A stretch of DNA of 37,713 bases from Actinomycetota bacterium (lineage in GTDB: Bacteria > Actinomycetota > Actinomycetes > Actinomycetales > Dermatophilaceae), in contig JAIUPO010000031.1 of NCBI GenBank assembly GCA_020160805.1, positions 1-37,713 of the forward strand, given 5' to 3'. Shown here in pieces: positions 1-8,527 of this stretch (the first letter of the stretch is position 1; every line of letters begins with the position of its first letter). The notes below the pieces were generated by a model that was not told the DNA's origin, did no database searches, and saw only the letters and a list, made by a program, of their open reading frames with translations. Both the position numbers and the translations under genes were made by a program.

Positions 1-171
1 CGGAGGGGCAGTCGAGGAGCGGAGCCGAGCGAGGCACGAGCGAGCGCAGCGACGAATCTCCTGCCCCGAGGGCTCCCGCAGGAAGCGCAGCCCGCAACCA
101 GACGAGCTCACTGCCGACCGCGTCGCCAGACCCCCAAAGAGCGTCGGCGCACCCCGTCATGGGAGAGAACC
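1..171. other. GC-rich segment upstream of the helicase, no gene seen
   Basis: I see no convincing coding region here. The first 60 bases are built from near-repeats of gcgag/cgagcg. They are flanked by a short inverted repeat, ggggcag at 5-11 and ctgcccc at 61-67, which could be the remains of a terminator of a gene left of the window. The remainder to base 171 has no recognisable motif. Confidence 0.3.
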
Positions 172-210
172 TGGACATACGCAACGGTAATGATCCGTTG
201 CGTATGTCCA
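172..210. repeat. Perfect 16-bp inverted repeat upstream of the helicase
   Basis: Bases 172-187 are the exact reverse complement of 195-210, with a 7-base loop at 188-194. No T-run follows, so a simple terminator is not obvious. It lies 80-120 bp upstream of the likely helicase start and could be an operator or a processed mRNA hairpin. Its right flank (about 213-231, ttccggcaatgggcggg) resembles the right arm of the hairpin at 12014-12088. Confidence 0.7.
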
Positions 211-288
211 CGTTCCGGCAATGGGCGGGAAAGTGCTCTCACCGACCAGGTCGCGCGCGGGGCGGCGGGGGCGGGCGGGCGTGATGCA

Positions 289-2967
289 ATGGGCGGCATG
301 TCGCCGGTGTCCCTGACTTCGATCGGGAACGCCGCAGATGCCGATGAGGTGCTGGAGCGCTTCGAGGCGTGGACGACCGGCCAGGGGATCAGTCTCTACC
401 CGGCACAGGAGGAGGCGATCCTCACCCTGCTCTCGGGCGCCAATGTGATCATGGCGACCCCCACCGGATCCGGGAAGTCGCTGGTCGCGGTGGCCGCCCA
501 CGCCAAGGCCCTCGCGGCAGGGGAGCGCAGCTGGTACACCGCGCCGATCAAGGCCCTTGTCAGCGAGAAGTTCTTCGCGCTCATCGACATCTTTGGCGCC
601 GCGAACGTCGGGATGCTCACCGGCGACGCCGCAGTCAACCCCGACGCACCGATCATCTGCGCCACCGCCGAAGTCCTCGCGAATCAGGCTCTGCGCGAAC
701 GCGATCGGGCCGAGATCGGCCTGGTCGTCATGGACGAGTTCCACTTCTATGCGGAGCCGGACCGAGGCTGGGCATGGCAGGTCCCGCTCCTACTCCTGCC
801 GCGAACGCAATTCGTCTTGATGTCCGCGACCCTCGGCGACACCACCTTCTTCGAAGAGGACCTGACCCGTCGCACCGGCCGCGACACCATCCCGATCACC
901 TCCGCCGAGCGACCCGTGCCGCTGCATTACGACTGGGTCCTCACGCCCGTGCACGAGACGATCGAGAACCTTCTGCACGATCAGCGCGCCCCGATCTACA
1001 TCGTGCACTTCACCCAACAAGCCGCCATCGAGCGCGCCCAGGCGCTGATGTCGATCAATGTCTCCACCAGCGCGGACAAGGAGCGCATCAAGACCCTCGT
1101 CGGCGGCTTCCGCTTCGGCAAGGGCTTCGGTGCGACGCTGAAACGCCTTGTCCTGCATGGGATTGGCGTCCACCACGCAGGGATGCTGCCGAAGTACCGC
1201 CGCCTCGTCGAAACCCTCGCCCAGGCCGGCCTGCTCAAGGTCGTCTGCGGCACCGACACCCTCGGCGTCGGCATCAATGTGCCCATCCGCACGGTCCTGC
1301 TGACCTCGCTCACGAAGTATGACGGCCGCCGCCAGCGCGTCCTGCGCGCCCGAGAGTTCCACCAGATCGCCGGCCGCGCCGGCCGGGCGGGCTTCGACGT
1401 CGAGGGCTTTGTCGTCGTCCAGGCGCCCGAGTACGTCATCGACAACCACCGCGCCCTCCTCAAGGCCGGTGACGACCCCAAGAAGCGCCGCAAGGTCGTC
1501 CGCAAGGGACCACCTGAGGGCCAGTTGAGCTACACCGAGGCGACCTTCGACCGCCTCGTGGCGGCCCCGCCAGAACCCCTTCGATCCCGTATGCGCGTCA
1601 GCCACTCGATGATCCTCAACCTTCTCGCGCAGATCGAGGGTCAGGGTGAGGCGATGCGGATCGTCCTGGAGGACAACCACGAAAGTGATTCCAGCCGAAG
1701 CACATTGGTCGTCCGCGCCGCCCAAATCCTCGCCTCCCTCACCAAAGCCGACGTCATCGAGCCGGTCCCCGGCCAGCCCGGGTATGCCGTATCCGTCGCC
1801 GTCCCCGACCCCGACCAGGTCGAGGACGAACCCGCGGAGCAACGCGCCGCAGAGGAGGCCATCCACGACCGCGCCGAAGCAGACGGAACGGACGACGACG
1901 CCCTCGAAGAGCTGACCAGCGCCGAACCGCTCGATGTCGTTGGGACGTTGGCCACCGCATACCGCGTCACCGACGACCTGCAGGACGGCTTCGCACTCAA
2001 CCAGCCACTCTCTGCTTTCGCCCTCGCGGTTCTCGACATCCTCGACGAGGGCGAGTCGGCATACGCCCTCGACGTCGTTAGCGTCATCGAGGCGACCTTG
2101 GAGGACCCGCGCCAAGTCCTCATGGCGCAGCAGTTCGCTGCTCGCGGTGAGGCCGTCGCCCAGATGAAGGCCGACGGGCTGGAGTATGAGGAGCGGCTAG
2201 AACTTCTCGACGATGTCACCTGGCCAAAACCGCTGGCGGACATGCTGATCGATGCCTTCGCGATCTATCGGCAGAGCCACCCATGGGTCTACGAGATGGG
2301 CCTGTCGCCGAAGTCGGTCGTGCGGGAGATGTACGAGAACGCGATGACCTTCGGAGAGTATGTCGGCCGCTATCAGCTCGGCCGCGCCGAGGGCATTCTG
2401 CTGCGCTATCTCTCCGACGCCTATCGTGCGCTGCGCCAAACCGTCCCGCTGGGATACCGCGATGATGAACTCGACGACCTCATCGAGTGGCTCGGCGAGC
2501 TGATCCGCCAGACCGACTCCAGCCTGGTCGATGAGTGGGAGTCGCTGATCAATCCCGACGACGACAGTCCGCACGAGGTCCGCCCCGAAATGAGCCGCGC
2601 CCTGTCGGCGAACCCGCGCGCGCTGCGCGTCATGGTGCGCCGGGCGATCTTCCGTCGCGTGGAACTCCTTGCGCTGCAGCGGTATGCCGCGCTGGCCGCC
2701 CTCGACTCAACCCTCACCGAGTCGCAGTGGCGGGCCGCCGGCGAGGATTACTTCGAGGAGTACGACCACCTCGGCACCGGCCCGGAGGCGAGGGGGCCGG
2801 GATACCTCCAGATCGCGGAGGCACCGGGGGAGTGGACGGTCACCCAGATCCTCGAGGACCCCGCCGGGGACCGGGATTGGCGCCTCACCGCCACCCTCGA
2901 CCTGGCCGCCACCGACGAGGCCGGCGAACCCGTTTTCACGGCGATGGACCTCGCCCCCTGGGATTAG
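289..2967 (+). CDS. DEAD/DEAH-box RNA/DNA helicase with DUF3516 C-terminal domain
   Basis: Superfamily 2 helicase of the Ski2/Mtr4-like group, expected to use ATP to unwind RNA or DNA in the cytoplasm. With the ATG at 289 it has 892 residues. Visible motifs are Walker A ATPTGSGKS near residue 56, DEFH (DExH type) near 150, SATLGD, the second RecA-like domain with GVHHAGMLPKYRR and GTDTLGVGINVP, and motif VI QIAGRAGR near 360. The long C-terminal part matches what I know of the actinobacterial DUF3516 helicases. The frame is open from an ATG at 190, but that start lies in the inverted repeat and precedes non-conserved residues. ATG 289 (after a GGCGGG stretch) or ATG 298 is preferred, since family members begin shortly before the 'LYPAQEEA' segment. 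The physiological substrate is unknown. ligC follows after 53 bp. Confidence 0.9.
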   Translation: MGGMSPVSLTSIGNAADADEVLERFEAWTTGQGISLYPAQEEAILTLLSGANVIMATPTGSGKSLVAVAAHAKALAAGERSWYTAPIKALVSEKFFALIDIFGAANVGMLTGDAAVNPDAPIICATAEVLANQALRERDRAEIGLVVMDEFHFYAEPDRGWAWQVPLLLLPRTQFVLMSATLGDTTFFEEDLTRRTGRDTIPITSAERPVPLHYDWVLTPVHETIENLLHDQRAPIYIVHFTQQAAIERAQALMSINVSTSADKERIKTLVGGFRFGKGFGATLKRLVLHGIGVHHAGMLPKYRRLVETLAQAGLLKVVCGTDTLGVGINVPIRTVLLTSLTKYDGRRQRVLRAREFHQIAGRAGRAGFDVEGFVVVQAPEYVIDNHRALLKAGDDPKKRRKVVRKGPPEGQLSYTEATFDRLVAAPPEPLRSRMRVSHSMILNLLAQIEGQGEAMRIVLEDNHESDSSRSTLVVRAAQILASLTKADVIEPVPGQPGYAVSVAVPDPDQVEDEPAEQRAAEEAIHDRAEADGTDDDALEELTSAEPLDVVGTLATAYRVTDDLQDGFALNQPLSAFALAVLDILDEGESAYALDVVSVIEATLEDPRQVLMAQQFAARGEAVAQMKADGLEYEERLELLDDVTWPKPLADMLIDAFAIYRQSHPWVYEMGLSPKSVVREMYENAMTFGEYVGRYQLGRAEGILLRYLSDAYRALRQTVPLGYRDDELDDLIEWLGELIRQTDSSLVDEWESLINPDDDSPHEVRPEMSRALSANPRALRVMVRRAIFRRVELLALQRYAALAALDSTLTESQWRAAGEDYFEEYDHLGTGPEARGPGYLQIAEAPGEWTVTQILEDPAGDRDWRLTATLDLAATDEAGEPVFTAMDLAPWD

Positions 2968-3007
2968 CCGGACCCAGCGGAACGGCGAGCCACGAGTCAC
3001 CGCCGCA

Positions 3008-3013
3008 TAAGGT
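3008..3013 (+). promoter_or_regulatory. Candidate -10 box (TAAGGT) for a leaderless ligC mRNA
   Basis: TAAGGT fits the actinobacterial TAnnnT -10 consensus and ends 7 nt before the ATG at 3021, so transcription could start at or near the initiator codon. No clear -35 is seen. Confidence 0.4.
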
Positions 3014-3020
3014 GACCGGC

Positions 3021-4118
3021 ATGGACCTGCCCGTCATGCCGCCCATCCAGCCGATGCTCGCGAAGTCCGCGGCCGGCATCCCGGACCCGGCGAAGTTCGA
3101 CGGTGGCCTGTCCTTCGAGCCGAAGTGGGATGGCTTTCGGTGCCTGGTCTTCAAGGACGGCGACGAGGTCGAACTCGCCTCGCGCAACACTAAGCCGCTC
3201 ACGCGGTACTTCCCCGAAGTCGTTGCCGCTCTTAAGGATTGCCTTCCCGACAAGGTCGTCCTCGACGGCGAAATCTTCGTCGCGATGGGCGACCGGCTGG
3301 AGTTCGAGGTGCTCCAGGAACGCATCCACCCGGCCGCCTCCCGGATCAAGCTGCTGAGCGAGACCACCCCGGCGCAGTATGTCGCCTTCGACCTTCTCGC
3401 CCTCGGCGACAACGACCTTATGAGCGCGCCCTTCGCGGACCGACGAGCACGACTCGTCGATGTCCTCACCTCCCCGAGCGACGTCGTCCACGTCACCCGC
3501 ACAACCACGGATCCGACGCTGGCGCAGGAGTGGTTCAAGACCTTCGAAGGCGCCGGGCTCGATGGCGTCATCGCCAAGCCGCTCGGGGCGGCATACAGCC
3601 CGAACAGCCGCACGATGATCAAGATCAAGCAGGCCCGCACCGTCGATGTCGTCGTCGCCGGCTACCGGCTGCACAAGAACAGCACGCCCGAAACGCCCCT
3701 CCTCGGCTCCCTCCTCCTCGGGCTGTATGACGCGGACGGTCACCTCGCGCACGTCGGCGTGAGCGCGTCCTTCACCGAGGCCAAGCGCAAGGCACTCCTC
3801 GAGGAGCTGAAGCCGCTCGAGGAGAACATCGAGGACCACCCCTGGGGTGAATGGGCCCAATGGATGATCGCGAATCCCGACCGCGTGCCCGGGACCGGCA
3901 GCCGGTGGAGCGCCGGGAAGGACCTCAGCTTCGTCCCGCTGCGCCCCGAGCGCGTCCTCGAAGTTGGCTACGATCACATGGAGGGGCGCCGCTTCCGGCA
4001 TACGGCCCAGTTCAAGCGGTGGCGGCCCGATCGCGTCCCGGAAAGCTGCACCTACGACCAGCTCGAAGAGGTCGCGCGCTACGACCTGTCTCAGATCCTG
4101 AACCCGAGCGAGCGCTAG
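3021..4118 (+). CDS. ligC: ATP-dependent DNA ligase, LigC type
   Basis: Seals DNA nicks using ATP; LigC enzymes act in mycobacterial repair, including back-up end joining and excision repair with Prim-Pol polymerases. The protein has 365 residues, close to mycobacterial LigC (about 360), and consists only of adenylation and OB-fold domains. Motif I is EPKWDGFR with adenylated Lys35. Others are the DGE of VLDGEIFV, DGVIAK (motif IV) and MIKIK (motif V). There is no polymerase or nuclease domain, so this is not LigD. The start at 3021 is set by the conserved MPPIQPMLAK segment and the upstream -10-like TAAGGT. A Prim-Pol protein that could be its partner is encoded at 26841-27806. Confidence 0.93.
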   Translation: MDLPVMPPIQPMLAKSAAGIPDPAKFDGGLSFEPKWDGFRCLVFKDGDEVELASRNTKPLTRYFPEVVAALKDCLPDKVVLDGEIFVAMGDRLEFEVLQERIHPAASRIKLLSETTPAQYVAFDLLALGDNDLMSAPFADRRARLVDVLTSPSDVVHVTRTTTDPTLAQEWFKTFEGAGLDGVIAKPLGAAYSPNSRTMIKIKQARTVDVVVAGYRLHKNSTPETPLLGSLLLGLYDADGHLAHVGVSASFTEAKRKALLEELKPLEENIEDHPWGEWAQWMIANPDRVPGTGSRWSAGKDLSFVPLRPERVLEVGYDHMEGRRFRHTAQFKRWRPDRVPESCTYDQLEEVARYDLSQILNPSER

Positions 4119-4151
4119 CTGCGGCGGGGAACCGTCCGCGAGCGCCCCGTC

Positions 4152-4157
4152 TAGGGT
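4152..4157 (+). promoter_or_regulatory. Candidate -10 box (TAGGGT) for the lipoprotein gene
   Basis: TAGGGT lies 56 nt upstream of the ATG at 4214, which would give a leader of about 50 nt. A Shine-Dalgarno-like gaggggg at 4201-4207 ends 6 nt before that ATG. Confidence 0.35.
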
Positions 4158-4213
4158 CGTGTCGGCGGGCCACTCCCGCGCCCGCACATCTCACCGATCC
4201 GAGGGGGATTTCG

Positions 4214-4702
4214 ATGACCATCCGACTGCGCGCCACCGTGCTGCTCGCCACCGCTGCCCTGAGCTTGAGCGCCTGCGGCGGCTCCGACTCCGGCACGTCC
4301 ACCACCACGAAGGCCGCTGGCAGCACGACATCCAGGGGCACGACCGCCAGTTCGTCCAGCACGTCGGCAACCAGCAGCTCGACCAGCGCGAGCGCCGGTG
4401 GCTCGGGGAGCTATGACGCGGCGGCGTGTATGGCGGCCGGTGGCGTCCTCATGGGGATCGCCACCGTGGCCCTGGATACGTTGACCGGGGAGTTCACTCA
4501 GGAGGACTATGACAAGGCCTTCCCCGCCGACGCCGCCGCGAGTTTGCCGAAGGATCTGCAGGACGATTTCGCCAAACTCGCCGAGTCCGGCAAGGGGCTC
4601 ATCGGCCTGAAAGGTGATGCGGCCCTGGAGAAGTCCCAGGAGTTCACCAGCGAGGTCTCTGCCTTCACCCAGTCCGTGGACAAGGCCTGCATCCCGCGGT
4701 GA
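4214..4702 (+). CDS. Small secreted lipoprotein of unknown function
   Basis: The 162-residue protein has an N-terminal export signal (basic MTIRLR, then a hydrophobic stretch) ending in a lipobox, LSAC, with the lipidated Cys near residue 20. A low-complexity Ser/Thr/Gly linker follows (about residues 21-67), then a small domain with two further Cys residues (AACMAAGG and the C-terminal DKACIPR) that could form a disulfide. I do not recognise the domain. A strong purine-rich ribosome site precedes the start. The design, lipid anchor plus flexible linker plus small globular domain, resembles the FKBP lipoprotein at 35366-36400 but without sequence similarity in the globular part. Confidence 0.8.
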   Translation: MTIRLRATVLLATAALSLSACGGSDSGTSTTTKAAGSTTSRGTTASSSSTSATSSSTSASAGGSGSYDAAACMAAGGVLMGIATVALDTLTGEFTQEDYDKAFPADAAASLPKDLQDDFAKLAESGKGLIGLKGDAALEKSQEFTSEVSAFTQSVDKACIPR

Positions 4703-4712
4703 GCCGCTCCCA

Positions 4713-4718
4713 TAGCCT
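4713..4718 (+). promoter_or_regulatory. Candidate -10 box (TAGCCT) for a leaderless peptidase mRNA
   Basis: TAGCCT ends 6 nt before the ATG at 4725. No ribosome-binding site is present in between, as expected for a leaderless mRNA. Confidence 0.4.
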
Positions 4719-4724
4719 GGGTGC

Positions 4725-6044
4725 ATGAGCGAGACGACGAGGGGCCCCGAGGACGAGGTCGTCCGGATCTGCCAAGAGCTGATCCGGATCGATTCCAGCA
4801 ACTATGGCGACGGCCGGGCCGATGAGTCCGAGGCCGCTGCGTATGTCGTGGGTATGCTGCGAGAGGTCGGCCTCGAGCCCGTCGTCGTCGAGTCAGCCCC
4901 CGGCCGGCCGAGCGTCTTCGCCCGGCTCACCGGTGCGGACCCATCGCTGCCAGCTCTCTGCGTGCACGGACACCTCGACGTCGTGCCCGCGAATGCCGCT
5001 GACTGGCAAGTCGATCCTTTCGGGGGCATCGAGCGCGACGGTTGCATCTGGGGTCGCGGCGCGGTCGACATGAAGGGCATGAACGCGATGATTCTCGCGA
5101 CCGTGCGCCACCTCGTCCGCACCGGCACCATCCCCCCGCGCGATCTCGTCATCGGCTTTTTCGCCGACGAGGAGGCGGGCGGCGAACTCGGCTCTCACTA
5201 TGTCGTCGACAACCACCCCGAGATCTTCGCCGGGGTCGGCGAGGCGATCAGCGAGGTGGGCGGCTACAGCGTCACCCTCACCGGCGCCGACGGGGCGCCC
5301 ACCCGGGCATACCTGCTGCAGACGGCGGAGAAGGGCATCCTCTGGCTGCGGCTGACCGCGCACGGCCGGGCCGGGCACGGCTCGGTCCCCAATGACGAGA
5401 ACCCCATCGTCCGGCTCGCCGAGGCGATCGCCCGGATCGACGCCCATGAGTGGCCACGGGAGTTCATCCCCTCGGTGCAGGAGCTGCTGGACGGGCTCAG
5501 CCGGATTACGGGGATTCCGTATGCCGGGGACCTCGAACCCCTGCTCGCGCAGCTCGGCGGGGCGGCCGGTTTCGTGCGCGGCACGCTGCGGGATACGGCG
5601 AATGTGACGATGCTGCAAGCGGGTTACAAGCACAATGTCATCCCGCAAGACGCCAGCGCGTCGCTAGACGCCCGCTTCCTGCCCGGACACGACGAGACGG
5701 TCCTGAAAAGCCTGCACGAACTGGCCGGAGACTACGTCGACATCGAGATCCTGCACCAGGACATCGCGCTGCAAAGTCCGTTCTCAGGGAGCCTGGTCGA
5801 GGCGATCGCCGAGGCCCTGGCGGCGGAGGACCCCGGGGCTGAAGTGCTGCCCTATTGCCTCTCCGGCGGGACCGACAACAAAGCGCTCTCCAAGCTCGGG
5901 ATCACCGGTTACGGATTCGCGCCGCTGCAACTGCCGGCGGACCTGGATTTCGCTCCGATGTTCCACGGCATCGACGAGCGCGTCCCGGTCGAATCGCTGC
6001 GCTTCGGCGCTCGGGTCCTCCACCGTCTCCTGCGCAGTTACTGA
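4725..6044 (+). CDS. M20-family zinc metallopeptidase
   Basis: Cytoplasmic zinc hydrolase of the M20/M25/M40 family, which cleaves dipeptides, acetylated amino acids or related amides; the substrate cannot be read from sequence. The 439-residue protein shows the metal-binding HGHLDVVP, the bridging Asp in GRGAVDMKG and the catalytic Glu pair in ADEEAGG. The dimerisation domain lies in the middle, and a late metal-ligand His is likely in APMFHGIDERV near the C-terminus. Length and motif order are normal for the family. The start at 4725 is followed by a typical helix (EDEVVRICQELIRIDSSN). It follows the lipoprotein gene by 22 bp but appears to have its own promoter. Confidence 0.9.
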   Translation: MSETTRGPEDEVVRICQELIRIDSSNYGDGRADESEAAAYVVGMLREVGLEPVVVESAPGRPSVFARLTGADPSLPALCVHGHLDVVPANAADWQVDPFGGIERDGCIWGRGAVDMKGMNAMILATVRHLVRTGTIPPRDLVIGFFADEEAGGELGSHYVVDNHPEIFAGVGEAISEVGGYSVTLTGADGAPTRAYLLQTAEKGILWLRLTAHGRAGHGSVPNDENPIVRLAEAIARIDAHEWPREFIPSVQELLDGLSRITGIPYAGDLEPLLAQLGGAAGFVRGTLRDTANVTMLQAGYKHNVIPQDASASLDARFLPGHDETVLKSLHELAGDYVDIEILHQDIALQSPFSGSLVEAIAEALAAEDPGAEVLPYCLSGGTDNKALSKLGITGYGFAPLQLPADLDFAPMFHGIDERVPVESLRFGARVLHRLLRSY

Positions 6045-6049
6045 GGCGC

Positions 6050-6055
6050 TACGGT
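6050..6055 (+). promoter_or_regulatory. Candidate -10 box (TACGGT) for a leaderless mRNA
   Basis: TACGGT ends 6 nt before the ATG at 6062, in the 17-bp gap between the peptidase gene and the acidic-protein gene. Confidence 0.35.
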
Positions 6056-6061
6056 TGACCC

Positions 6062-6421
6062 ATGGCTGACCCTCGCGCCGCCCTCGCCGCACTGAATGCC
6101 GCCTTCGAGCGCCACCTGGAGGCCTGCGCTTCGCGCCGTGGTGAGGACGACCCGAGCGTCGTCGCCGCCTATGACGACCTCGCCGACGCCTTCGAGGAGT
6201 ATGACGATGCTCTTCTGGAGGCCTATGGCGAGATGACGCCCCTTGACGTCTATGCCGGCCCGACCGACGATGACGACGAAGATGATGACGAGGATGACGA
6301 GGAGGGGGACAGCGATGCGGACGACGACTCCGACGCTGACCAGCGCTATCTCGGCCTCGATGACGAAGACTTCGACGAGGTGGAGATCGACGCCGAGGAT
6401 GGCGCAGCCCACCCCAGCTGA
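6062..6421 (+). CDS. Small highly acidic protein of unknown function
   Basis: The 119-residue protein has two parts. Residues 1-60 form a probable helical domain (ALAALNAAFERHLEACASRR and later YDDLADAFEEYDDALLEAYG). Residues 66-119 are almost entirely Asp and Glu. I recall similar proteins in related actinobacteria carrying the unhelpful label 'primosomal protein', but nothing here supports a primosome role. The Asp-rich tail could mimic nucleic acid, bind cations or interact with a basic partner; this is speculation. It sits between the peptidase and uppP with no overlap. Confidence 0.75.
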   Translation: MADPRAALAALNAAFERHLEACASRRGEDDPSVVAAYDDLADAFEEYDDALLEAYGEMTPLDVYAGPTDDDDEDDDEDDEEGDSDADDDSDADQRYLGLDDEDFDEVEIDAEDGAAHPS

Positions 6422-6464
6422 GCTGGCCACCGCGGTGCACCGGGAACCCGACCACGCGAGCGGA

Positions 6465-6470
6465 TAAACT
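6465..6470 (+). promoter_or_regulatory. Candidate -10 box (TAAACT) upstream of uppP
   Basis: TAAACT matches TAnnnT and would give a leader of about 85 nt before the GTG at 6563. The leader region has no recognised riboswitch or strong hairpin. Confidence 0.3.
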
Positions 6471-6562
6471 TCAGTGTTCTCTCAGGGACACCTGGTGTCC
6501 TTGTGGCCGCGCCGACGATGTCCGCTGCCCCCCACCCCGCCCACTGTTGAGGTTGCTGCCCC

Positions 6563-7414
6563 GTGCTCAGTTATTTCGATGCCATCGTGCTCGGCATCGT
6601 CGAAGGCTTGACCGAATTCCTCCCGGTTTCCTCCACCGGCCACCTCACGATCGCCGAGAAGGTGCTCGGCCTGAGCGTCGATGACAAGGCGGTCACGGCA
6701 TACACCGTGATCATCCAGTTCGGGGCGATCGTGGCGACCTTCCTCTACTTCGCCAAGAAGATCGCCCGCTTGTTCATGGCGTGGGTCCGGGGCCTGACGA
6801 ATACCGAGGCTCGCGGGCACGACTACAACCTGGCCTGGGCCGTCATCGTTGGCTCGTTGCCCGTCGGCATCGTCGGATTCCTCGCGCGGAATGTCATCGA
6901 GGGCCCGCTGCGCAGCCTGTGGGTGGTCGCCATTGCTCTGGTGCTCTGGAGCGGCGTGATGTTCGTCGCCGAGCGCCGGCATGACGTCTTGGAGAAGCAG
7001 GGCGCGCAGCGCGGCGAGGGTCAGGTCGGGGTCAAGGACGGGCTGCTGATCGGGCTAATGCAGTGCTTCTCGCTGATCCCCGGCGTCTCCCGCTCCGGGG
7101 CGACGATCTCGGCCGGCTTGCTGCGCGGGATTGACCGCGTGACCGCGACCGAGCTGAGTTTCTTCATGGCCATTCCGGCCCTGACCGCCGCTGGCGCGTT
7201 TCAGGCTGTTGAGCAGCGTCATGATCTCGCCGGCCTCGGGATGGGGCAGATGGTCGTCGGGATCGTCGTGGCCTTCGTCGTCGCGTATGCCTCGATCGCC
7301 TGGCTCCTGAAGTTCGTCGCCAACAACTCGCTGATGGCCTTCATCAACTACCGCATCCTCGCCGGCCTCGGCCTGGCCCTGGCCCTCGGAATGGGCTGGA
7401 TCGCGGCCACCTGA
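6563..7414 (+). CDS. uppP: Undecaprenyl-diphosphatase UppP (BacA)
   Basis: Integral membrane enzyme that dephosphorylates undecaprenyl pyrophosphate to recycle the lipid carrier for peptidoglycan and other surface polymers; excess activity gives bacitracin tolerance. At 283 residues it is a normal length. Both family signatures are present: the N-terminal GIVEGLTEFLPVSSTGHL (residues about 11-28, catalytic Glu pair region) and PGVSRSGATIS in the middle (catalytic Ser/Arg region). About seven or eight hydrophobic segments follow the expected topology. The GTG start at 6563 gives the usual MLSYFDAIVLGI N-terminus. The gene is convergent with corA and ends just before a strong hairpin. Confidence 0.96.
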   Translation: MLSYFDAIVLGIVEGLTEFLPVSSTGHLTIAEKVLGLSVDDKAVTAYTVIIQFGAIVATFLYFAKKIARLFMAWVRGLTNTEARGHDYNLAWAVIVGSLPVGIVGFLARNVIEGPLRSLWVVAIALVLWSGVMFVAERRHDVLEKQGAQRGEGQVGVKDGLLIGLMQCFSLIPGVSRSGATISAGLLRGIDRVTATELSFFMAIPALTAAGAFQAVEQRHDLAGLGMGQMVVGIVVAFVVAYASIAWLLKFVANNSLMAFINYRILAGLGLALALGMGWIAAT

Positions 7415-7431
7415 GGCTTGTTGCTCAATTC

Positions 7432-7506
7432 TCTCCGGATGCCGGAAGTCTGCGCTTCACCCCTGCTTTAGAGCAGCCCGAAGCGCAGACTTCCGGCATC
7501 CGGAGA
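7432..7506. terminator. Large perfect hairpin between convergent uppP and corA
   Basis: Bases 7432-7458 and 7480-7506 form a perfect 27-bp stem. The 21-base loop contains a second 5-bp hairpin (ctgct 7463-7467, agcag 7472-7476). An A-run follows on the right, which reads as a T-run for transcripts coming from corA on the minus strand. A bidirectional terminator is the likely role. The stem is much longer than a usual intrinsic terminator and shares gatgccggaa with the hairpin at 12014-12088. Confidence 0.8.
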
Positions 7507-7543
7507 AAAACGAGTTAACGATCCCGCGCCCACCCCGCCGGGA

Positions 7544-8521
7544 CTAAAGCCAGCCCGACTTGCGGAATAGGCGGTGCAGGATCAGGCATACGACGAGCAT
7601 GAGCGCCAGCGCCATCGGATAGCCGAAGCGCCATCCCAGCTCGGGCATGTGCTCGAAGTTCATGCCATAGATCCCCGCGATCATCGTCGGCATGGCCGCG
7701 ATGGCCACCCAGGCCGAGATCTTGCGCATGTCCTCGTTCTGGCGCACCCCGACGCGCGCCAGATGGGCGTGCAGGACGTCGGTGAGCAGCCGGTCATACG
7801 CCTCGCTGTGGTCGTTGACGCGGGCGAGGTGGTCGATGACATCGCGATAGCGCAGCCGGGTCTCGACATCGATAAAGGGGCTGTTCGGCCCGAAGGTTGA
7901 CTCCAGGGCGCGGGCCAGCGGAACCGACGCCCGCTTGACCTCCAAGACCTCGCGCTTGAGGTTGTAGATCGTCTGCGAGTGCACCGTGTCGGCCTCGTCG
8001 AAGACGCTGGCCTCGATCTCCTCCAGATCCCGTCCGACTTCCTCGTCGACGCGCAGGTAGCCGTCGACGATGCGGTCGATGATTGCGTACAGCGCCGTTT
8101 GCGGGCCTCCGGCCAACGCCTTCGGCTCCTGTTCCAGACGGGTCCTGACCTGGTGCAATTCGGTGATCTCGCCATAGCGAATCGTCAGCAGGAACCGGTC
8201 GCCGACGAAGCACATGATCTCGCCGGTCTCCACATCGGATGTGGCCTCGACATAGTGCAGCGTCTTCACCACGATGAAGAGCATGCCTTCGTAGCGTTCG
8301 ATCTTGGCTCGCTGATCGCCCTTGAGCACATCCTCGACAGCAAGCGGATGCAGCCCCAGCTCGGTCCGGACGAGGTCGAACTCCTGCGGCGTCGGATCCT
8401 TCAGCCCAATCCACAAGAAGTCGGGCTGATCACCATTGCTGCGCAGGGCCGCCAGTTCCTCGCTGAGGTCCGCGCACGGCTGCCGCACACCGGCCACATA
8501 TTTCGCCTGATCCACGATCAC
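7544..8521 (-). CDS. corA: CorA-family magnesium/cobalt transporter
   Basis: Pentameric inner-membrane channel for Mg2+ (also Co2+/Ni2+). The large N-terminal cytoplasmic domain is followed by two C-terminal transmembrane helices. The GMN signature is visible as IYGMNFEHMPEL at the end of the first helix; the last helix is followed by a short basic tail (HRLFRKSGWL). The GTG at 8521 gives an N-terminus MIVDQAKYVAG and 325 residues, as in many actinobacterial CorA proteins. An ATG at 8572 in the same frame would add 17 residues and overlap the divergent phosphatase gene by 27 bp, so it is less likely. The gene is convergent with uppP. Confidence 0.92.
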   Translation of the reverse strand: MIVDQAKYVAGVRQPCADLSEELAALRSNGDQPDFLWIGLKDPTPQEFDLVRTELGLHPLAVEDVLKGDQRAKIERYEGMLFIVVKTLHYVEATSDVETGEIMCFVGDRFLLTIRYGEITELHQVRTRLEQEPKALAGGPQTALYAIIDRIVDGYLRVDEEVGRDLEEIEASVFDEADTVHSQTIYNLKREVLEVKRASVPLARALESTFGPNSPFIDVETRLRYRDVIDHLARVNDHSEAYDRLLTDVLHAHLARVGVRQNEDMRKISAWVAIAAMPTMIAGIYGMNFEHMPELGWRFGYPMALALMLVVCLILHRLFRKSGWL

Positions 8522-8527
8522 CGCGCC

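Noticed and set aside
190-288. ATG at 190 as the helicase start
   Set aside because: It falls in the loop and right arm of the perfect inverted repeat and adds residues not expected in the family; 289 or 298 fits better.
790-2115. Long open frame on the minus strand inside the helicase gene
   Set aside because: Shadow frame of high-G+C coding DNA; no family motifs, and the plus-strand helicase is certain.
2997-4187. Long minus-strand open frame opposite ligC
   Set aside because: Mirror of the ligase gene with Arg/Gly/Ala-rich, motif-free translation.
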